Origin: Candidatus Gastranaerophilales bacterium
GTDB taxonomy: Bacteria; Cyanobacteriota; Vampirovibrionia; Gastranaerophilales; Gastranaerophilaceae
Assembly (NCBI GenBank): GCA_947589525.1
Contig: CANQAW010000027.1
Coordinates: 1-13,220, forward strand
Length of the DNA: 13,220 nt
Reading direction: 5' to 3'
The notes under the pieces are model-generated. The model worked only from the letters and a program-made list of their open reading frames with translations. It was not told the origin of the DNA and ran no database searches. The position numbers were made by a program, and so were the translations under genes. Of this stretch, positions 8,504 through 13,220 are shown in pieces; position 1 is the first letter of the stretch, and each line of letters opens with the position of its first letter.

Positions 8504-11022
8504 TGAAAGATAGAATCGAACAATCAATAAAAGCAAATTTTGAAGAAAAAAGAATTGTATTTTGGTATGATGACAAAGCAGAATTCCGTTCAATTTTTGA
8601 TGAATTAGAACTTCAAAATGTAGAAAAAATTGTTCTTGAAAATAATGAATTTGCAGTTAAATATCGTATTTTAAGGGAAGAACCTAAACAAAAATTTTTA
8701 ATTTATCAACCATCGCCCAAGCCTGAAAATACTCAAAACTGGTTACTTGATGTATTGCTTTCAAATGTGGAATTTCGTGCGGAACAATCTTCTCTATGCC
8801 TCGCAGAATTAAATTTGGGTTATGAATTTTCTTCTGTAACACAGGAACATACAGAATTTTTTAAGAATAAAAAACGCTTGGAAGAATTAAAAAAGCTAAT
8901 TGAAACAAAAGAAGAAACAAGCACAAAAATAAAAACAAAGATGCTTGCAGTTTGTGTAAAAGCTCCTGAAGTTTCATTGGGGGCAATTTTAAAATGCTTA
9001 TTTGATGAATATTCAAATCAAAAAGATGATGAAATTAACTTAATAAAAAGATGCAATCTTGATAAATTCTTATTCCAAAGAATGCAAATCAAGTATGGCT
9101 ATCAATCATCAGAGCCGAGCATAAAAGATTTTATACTTAAATTATTTAATGTTGCATACAAAACTGAACTCGGCTTTATTTTAAATGATGATGAAAAATT
9201 AAACAACGATGCAATTTCGCTATTTGGAGAATGGAAAGATAGCAGAAATTATAGTGATGCTTTTGAAAAAATCTCTGATGAAGTTGCTGAAAATTTGGAA
9301 ATTAGAAATAAATTAGAAAAACAAGATTACAAATCAATCGTAAAATGTGATGCTTATAAATATATAGACATAAAAATAATTCATGGTTTGATACAAGATA
9401 TTCAAAACAGGACAATTCAACAAGATGAATGTTTAACTATAATAAGTAACAGAAAACAAAAAAGATGGTTTAATCAGCCTGCAATAAAGAACACATACAA
9501 AGCTCTATATTATGCATCATTATTTTTAAATAGTTTATCGGATAATATGTTCCAAATTGATAGTGTGGAAGATGGAATTAGAAAATATATTACAAACTGG
9601 TTTAAGATAGACCAATATTATCGAAATTACATTTTTTATTTAAATAATTCAAATCAAGTTTCAAATCTCTCTGAACTTACATCAATTATTGAAAAATATT
9701 ATTCAAATAAATATTTGCTTACCTTAAATGATAACTGGCAAGAACAAATCGATAAGTCTAATATATGGAATTTTTCGCAAGATATTCAACAAAGAAAGTT
9801 CTTTAATACATATGTTGAGCCGTTTTTGAAAAAAGATAAAAATGTCTGTGTAATTATTTCAGATGCTCTACGTTTTGAAATAGGAGACGAACTTTCAACT
9901 TTAATCAGGCAAGAAGATAAATTTTCAGCAAAGATTGAACACGCAATTACTTCGCTTCCGAGCTATACACAGTTAGGAATGGCGGCACTTTTACCTAATA
10001 CGGAATTGAAATTAAAAATAAACGAAAATGCCGATAAGAAAAATTCTGCCGTATTGGTTGATGGTAACGATGCAACAGGAACTGCTAACAGAATAAAAAT
10101 TTTACAAAAATATTCGGATAAAATGACCGCATTACTATCCAAAGAAGTTTTATCCAAGACAAGCGATGAACTTCGCTTTGTTGTAAAAGAAAATAATGTT
10201 ATTTATATTTATCAGGATATTATTGATGACAAAGGGCATACGGATGAAAGTAAAGTATTTGATGCAACAAAAGAAACAATATCGGAATTAATTAAAATAG
10301 TTAAAAAAATGGCAAATGCTAATATAAATAATATGATAATTACATCTGATCATGGATTTATTTATCAAAACAAAAAACTTGAAGATACCGATTTCTTATC
10401 GACTAAACCTGACGGAGATATTGTTTATGATGATATTCGCTTTGTTATAGGCAGGAATTTAACCGATAGCCCAAGTTTTAAAAAGTATACTTCCAATGAT
10501 ATCGGATTGGCTTGTGATTTTGAATTCCAGTTCCCAAAATCAATTAATAGATTAAGAAAACAGGGATCAAACGGTCAATATGTTCATGGCGGTTTATCAT
10601 TGCAGGAAGTTGTTGTCCCAATAATACAAATCAATAAAAAGAGAGAAAGTGATACAAATAATGTTGATGTATCTGTTTTAAAGGGAAGCGGTATAATTTC
10701 ATCAAATCAAATAGCTGTAAAATTTTATCAGGAAAATGCAATCAGCGACAAACTACAACCGAGAACTATTCGTATTGGTATATACAACAAAGATGACGAA
10801 TTGATTTCAAATATTCAAGAGGTAACATTTGAGTACACAAGTGATACTCCAAGAGACAGAGAAACAGTAATTGTAGTATATTTAACTAAAAAGGCAGATA
10901 AATCAAACGGACAAGAGGTAAAATTAAAACTTGAAGAAAAGATTTCAGGCTCAACCCAATATAAGGAATATAGATCGGTAACATATAAAATCCAAAAAAC
11001 ATTTACAACGGATTTTGACTAA
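8503..11022 (+). CDS. pglZ: BREX alkaline-phosphatase-fold protein PglZ
   Basis: The 839-residue protein is full length for type 1 PglZ. The N-terminal half is helical and poorly conserved. The alkaline-phosphatase-superfamily domain shows IISDALRFEIGDELS near 451-465, with Asp454 as likely metal ligand. LPSYTQLGM lies at 485-493, where Thr489 is in the position expected for a nucleophile. ITSDHGFIY at 613-621 supplies a second metal-binding Asp-His pair, Asp616 and His617. A beta-rich C-terminal region follows HGGLSLQEVVVPII. Recent work on type 1 BREX describes PglZ as a metal-dependent nuclease that pairs with BrxB; older suggestions were phosphatase or phosphodiesterase activity. The start is set by the TAATG overlap with pglX and an AAGG at 8495-8498 four bases ahead. 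The metal-site residues all appear present, so an active enzyme is expected. Confidence 0.94.
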   Translation: MKDRIEQSIKANFEEKRIVFWYDDKAEFRSIFDELELQNVEKIVLENNEFAVKYRILREEPKQKFLIYQPSPKPENTQNWLLDVLLSNVEFRAEQSSLCLAELNLGYEFSSVTQEHTEFFKNKKRLEELKKLIETKEETSTKIKTKMLAVCVKAPEVSLGAILKCLFDEYSNQKDDEINLIKRCNLDKFLFQRMQIKYGYQSSEPSIKDFILKLFNVAYKTELGFILNDDEKLNNDAISLFGEWKDSRNYSDAFEKISDEVAENLEIRNKLEKQDYKSIVKCDAYKYIDIKIIHGLIQDIQNRTIQQDECLTIISNRKQKRWFNQPAIKNTYKALYYASLFLNSLSDNMFQIDSVEDGIRKYITNWFKIDQYYRNYIFYLNNSNQVSNLSELTSIIEKYYSNKYLLTLNDNWQEQIDKSNIWNFSQDIQQRKFFNTYVEPFLKKDKNVCVIISDALRFEIGDELSTLIRQEDKFSAKIEHAITSLPSYTQLGMAALLPNTELKLKINENADKKNSAVLVDGNDATGTANRIKILQKYSDKMTALLSKEVLSKTSDELRFVVKENNVIYIYQDIIDDKGHTDESKVFDATKETISELIKIVKKMANANINNMIITSDHGFIYQNKKLEDTDFLSTKPDGDIVYDDIRFVIGRNLTDSPSFKKYTSNDIGLACDFEFQFPKSINRLRKQGSNGQYVHGGLSLQEVVVPIIQINKKRESDTNNVDVSVLKGSGIISSNQIAVKFYQENAISDKLQPRTIRIGIYNKDDELISNIQEVTFEYTSDTPRDRETVIVVYLTKKADKSNGQEVKLKLEEKISGSTQYKEYRSVTYKIQKTFTTDFD

Positions 11023-11028
11023 AAGGAG
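11023..11028 (+). promoter_or_regulatory. Consensus Shine-Dalgarno site of brxL
   Basis: AAGGAG lies seven bases before the brxL ATG, right after the pglZ stop. It is the best ribosome binding site in the operon: the others are GAGG (brxC), GGAG (pglX) and AAGG (pglZ), and brxA has none. This suggests brxL is translated independently and well. Confidence 0.75.
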
Positions 11029-11035
11029 ACTATAA

Positions 11036-13111
11036 ATGGAAAACACTATACTTGATGACAAGATTAATAAAGTATTTGCAGGCTGTGTTGTTAGAAAAGA
11101 CTTAGTCAAAGAGGTTAAGGGAAACGCAATAGTCCCCTCGTATGTATTGGAATATTTATTAGGACAGTATTGTGCCACAAATGATGAAAACACAATTGCG
11201 GCAGGAATTGAATCCGTAAAAAATATTCTTGCAAAACACTATGTTCACAGAAATAAAGCCGGCTACATAAAAGCAAAAATTAAAGAACAGGGCAGATTTA
11301 AAGTTATTGACCAAGTTAGTGTTGAACTCGATGAGAAAAATGACAGATATCTTGCCTCATTTTCTAATCTCGGAATAAATAAAGTTTTTGTTGATCCGAC
11401 AACAGCTTATAAAAAATTCCCAAGATTATTAAGCACAGAAGTTTGGTGTCTTGTAGATTTAGAATGGAATTATAGCGAAGAAGCGAAAGAAACTCCATAT
11501 AATATTGTAAGTATAAAACCCATTCAATTAGCACAATTTGATTTTGAGGATTTTAAAGCAAAAAGAGCAGAATTTACAACAGATGAGTGGATTGATTTAT
11601 TAATCAGAAGTATTGGTTTTAATCCTGAATTCTTAAGCAAAAGAAAAAAAATGTTGCAACTCGTTCGTTTGATTCCATATTGTGAACGCAATTATAATTT
11701 TATTGAACTCGGTCCTAAAGGAACAGGTAAAACACATATTTATACTGATTTTTCACCACATGGAACATTGATTTCAGGTAGTGAAGTTTCTGCCGCTAAA
11801 TTATTTGTAAATAATTCAAGAAAGCACGATATAGGCCTTGTTGGCTATTGGGATAATATTGCCTTTGATGAATTTGCAGGCAAAAAGAAAAAGATTGATG
11901 ATGCTTTTGTTGATATCATGCAAAACTATATGGCAAATAAAACTTTCTCACGAGGTTCGGGGAAATTAAGTGCTGAAGCATCAATGAGCTTTGTTGGAAA
12001 TACATCTCATAATGTCCCTTACATGTTAAAAAATGCCACACTATTTGATGATATTCCTCCGGCATATAAAAAGTCTGCATTTTTGGATAGATTGTGGTTC
12101 TATCTGCCGGGATGGGAAGTTGATATAACTCGTGGAGAATTATTTACAAAAGATTATGGCTTTATTGTAGATTATTATTCAGAAGCACTAAAATCTTTGC
12201 GTGATTATGATTACTCTAACGAGTATAAAAATTATTTCACTCTATCAAGTACCCTTTCTGAAAGAGATAGAGACGGTGTAACAAAAACATTCTCAGGACT
12301 TATGAAAATTATATTCCCTGACAAAAATGCAACAGAGGATGAAATTGCAGAAATCCTTAAGTTCGCAATTGAAGGCAGAAAACGTGTTAAAGACCAAATA
12401 ATGAGAATTGATACTACATTTCCTGAAGTTGATTTTGAGTTTGAAAATAAATCAGGCGAAATAATAAAAGTAAAAACAACTGAAGAAATGCAATATCCTA
12501 ATTTATACTATGGCAAATCTAATGATGAATATACAGATCCCCCTGAAACCGTAGAAATTCAAGAGGAACAAGAAGAAACCAACATCGAAGATAATACTGA
12601 AACAAAAAAACAAACAGAAGAATTTAAGGAAAAACATTTTGTAATTGAAGAAAATCAATGCGGTGTAACCTATGAAAAATTATTCGCACCTATATTTAAA
12701 AGTGCGAAACATATTGAAATAATCGATCCATATATTCGTAATTTCTTCCAAACTTTAAATTTGATGGAACTTCTTGAGGTTATAGAAAAATATAAACTTG
12801 AAACAGATGTGGTTCAAGTTGATTTAATAACTTCAGTTGATGAATTTAACGAACAAACTCAAAATGAAAATCTTGAAACTATAAGAGAATCTTGTTTTCA
12901 AATGGGAATTGAATTTAACTTTAAATACGATACTACAATTCATGCAAGAAGCATTACAACTGATAACGGCTGGAAAGTTTTATTGGATCGAGGTTTGGAT
13001 ATTTATCAAAACTGCGAGAGAAAAGATGTGTTCCAGTTTACAACAAGAATTCAAAAATTCAGACCTTGCAAAAGATTTGAGATTACTTATTTGAGAAATA
13101 ATGAGGCATAA
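11036..13111 (+). CDS. brxL: BrxL AAA+ ATPase with MIT_C-like C-terminal domain in place of the Lon domain
   Basis: The 691-residue protein has a typical BrxL N-terminal domain (about 1-190; VVRKDLVKEVKGN and VPSYVLEYLLGQYC near its start) and the BrxL AAA+ core. Walker A GPKGTGKT is at 226-233, Walker B AFDEF at 276-280, the conserved FLDRLWFYLPGWE from 349 holds a candidate arginine finger, and EGRKRVKDQ from 446 closes the core. Studied BrxL proteins assemble into DNA-binding rings and many carry a C-terminal Lon-like protease domain. That domain is not here: only about 75 residues, including an acidic linker (502-540), separate the core from a different domain at 546-691. This domain shows YEKLF, DPYIR at 564-568, an LITSVDE strand, TIHARSITTDNGW at 634-646, and DRGLDIY, the pattern of the phospholipase-D-like MIT_C domain (Pfam PF16565). 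BrxL identity is secure; the C-terminal assignment is by motif recall. Confidence 0.9.
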   Translation: MENTILDDKINKVFAGCVVRKDLVKEVKGNAIVPSYVLEYLLGQYCATNDENTIAAGIESVKNILAKHYVHRNKAGYIKAKIKEQGRFKVIDQVSVELDEKNDRYLASFSNLGINKVFVDPTTAYKKFPRLLSTEVWCLVDLEWNYSEEAKETPYNIVSIKPIQLAQFDFEDFKAKRAEFTTDEWIDLLIRSIGFNPEFLSKRKKMLQLVRLIPYCERNYNFIELGPKGTGKTHIYTDFSPHGTLISGSEVSAAKLFVNNSRKHDIGLVGYWDNIAFDEFAGKKKKIDDAFVDIMQNYMANKTFSRGSGKLSAEASMSFVGNTSHNVPYMLKNATLFDDIPPAYKKSAFLDRLWFYLPGWEVDITRGELFTKDYGFIVDYYSEALKSLRDYDYSNEYKNYFTLSSTLSERDRDGVTKTFSGLMKIIFPDKNATEDEIAEILKFAIEGRKRVKDQIMRIDTTFPEVDFEFENKSGEIIKVKTTEEMQYPNLYYGKSNDEYTDPPETVEIQEEQEETNIEDNTETKKQTEEFKEKHFVIEENQCGVTYEKLFAPIFKSAKHIEIIDPYIRNFFQTLNLMELLEVIEKYKLETDVVQVDLITSVDEFNEQTQNENLETIRESCFQMGIEFNFKYDTTIHARSITTDNGWKVLLDRGLDIYQNCERKDVFQFTTRIQKFRPCKRFEITYLRNNEA
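12671..13108 (+). other. MIT_C-like (phospholipase-D-fold) domain at the BrxL C-terminus
   Basis: These codons encode BrxL residues 546-691. Blocks that match my recollection of the MITD1 C-terminal domain are: an opening YEKLF; DPYIR at 564-568 followed by a glutamine; an LITSVDE strand; a helix and short strand; TIHARSITTDNGW at 634-646; a DRGLDIY hairpin; and a closing FRPCKRFEITYL. In MITD1 the domain has a phospholipase-D fold but no catalytic HKD pair and binds membrane phospholipid. In a bacterial DNA-defence ATPase its ligand is unknown; nucleic acid, membrane or a partner protein are all possible. Confidence 0.75.
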
Positions 13112-13220
13112 TTTATTGAAAAAATGTGTATTTTGCGGAAATGATTTTGAAAAACTTTCAAAAGAACATATTATTCCTAATTGTATTTGCGGCAGGTTGA
13201 AATCTTATGATGTTTTATGC
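13101..13220 (+). CDS. HNH-type endonuclease, N-terminal part (runs off right edge)
   Basis: An ATG at 13101 opens a frame of 40 codons with no stop before the window ends. It overlaps the last 11 bases of brxL in another frame, so the two are probably translationally coupled; GAG at 13093-13095 gives a weak ribosome site. The peptide has a zinc-ribbon start, CVFCG, with Cys9 and Cys12. LSKEHIIPNC follows at 19-28, with Glu22-His23 as the usual first catalytic pair, then GRLKS at 31-35 and Cys40, the likely third zinc ligand. This CxxC, EHIIP, G-L-K/S, C order is that of the HNH_5 group (Pfam PF14279). The rest of the domain, including the later catalytic histidine, lies outside the window. 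It is probably an accessory nuclease of this BREX operon, though a housekeeping or mobile-element HNH gene is possible. Confidence 0.75.
   Translation, partial: MRHNLLKKCVFCGNDFEKLSKEHIIPNCICGRLKSYDVLC

Larger units (their letters stand above)
275..13111 (+). other. Type 1 BREX phage-defence operon (brxA-brxB-brxC-pglX-pglZ-brxL)
   Basis: Six co-directional genes occur in the canonical type 1 BREX order. The junctions are tight: gaps of 6, 5 and 10 bases, a one-base TAATG overlap between pglX and pglZ, then a 13-base gap before brxL. No frameshift, internal stop or transposon interrupts any of the six, so the system looks functional. No transcriptional regulator such as BrxR lies next to it on the left, where a small exported protein is found instead. 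An HNH-type gene overlaps the brxL end and probably extends the operon to the right. Known biology: such systems mark host DNA by PglX methylation and block replication of unmarked phage DNA. Confidence 0.95.

Noticed and set aside
5013..11036. Terminators or internal promoters between BREX genes
   Set aside because: Gaps are at most 13 bases and contain no hairpin followed by a T run; nothing indicates separate transcription units.
12909..13094. 61-codon plus-strand frame inside the brxL 3' end
   Set aside because: It lies wholly within the MIT_C-like coding region, whose motifs are read in the brxL frame; no independent signals support it.
1..13220. CRISPR arrays, tRNA or rRNA genes, insertion sequences
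   Set aside because: Intergenic space is almost absent; no regularly spaced repeats, cloverleaf sequence, terminal inverted repeats or transposase motifs were seen.

Overview
The window holds an apparently intact type 1 BREX phage-defence operon, read on the plus strand and filling positions 275 to 13111 in the canonical order brxA, brxB, brxC, pglX, pglZ, brxL. The last 120 bases open a further gene, an HNH-type nuclease that starts inside the brxL stop region and runs off the window. All genes are in one direction with gaps of 4 to 13 bases or short overlaps, and I see no terminator between them, so one polycistronic transcript is likely.

Organism: the DNA is strongly AT-rich (by eye about 30% G+C), prefers AGA and A/T-ending codons, uses the standard code with TAA and TAG stops, and most genes carry Shine-Dalgarno sites. 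A divergent gene at the left edge begins a small exported protein containing YDAYGQKTGSF. From memory this kind of sequence occurs in small secreted proteins of AT-rich gut bacteria such as Gastranaerophilales (Vampirovibrionia). That placement is tentative.

Layout: positions 1-114 (minus) encode the N-terminus of that exported protein. Positions 115-274 are a divergent intergenic region with a good sigma70-type promoter for the minus gene and an extended -10 element just upstream of brxA. The brxA element lies so close to the start codon that brxA may be leaderless. Then follow BrxA (DNA-binding helical protein), BrxB (partner of PglZ), BrxC (large P-loop ATPase), PglX (N6-adenine methyltransferase and specificity subunit), PglZ (alkaline-phosphatase-fold protein) and BrxL (AAA+ ATPase).

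How they work together: in studied type 1 BREX systems PglX methylates an asymmetric site on host DNA. The BrxB/BrxC/PglX/PglZ set, with BrxL as the motor-like effector, blocks replication of unmethylated phage DNA. The most notable departure here is in BrxL. The N-terminal domain and AAA+ core are conventional, but the Lon-like proteolytic domain is absent. An acidic linker and a C-terminal domain resembling the phospholipase-D-like MIT_C domain (the C-terminal domain of eukaryotic MITD1) take its place. Together with the translationally coupled HNH nuclease gene, the 3' end of the operon looks like a variant effector module.
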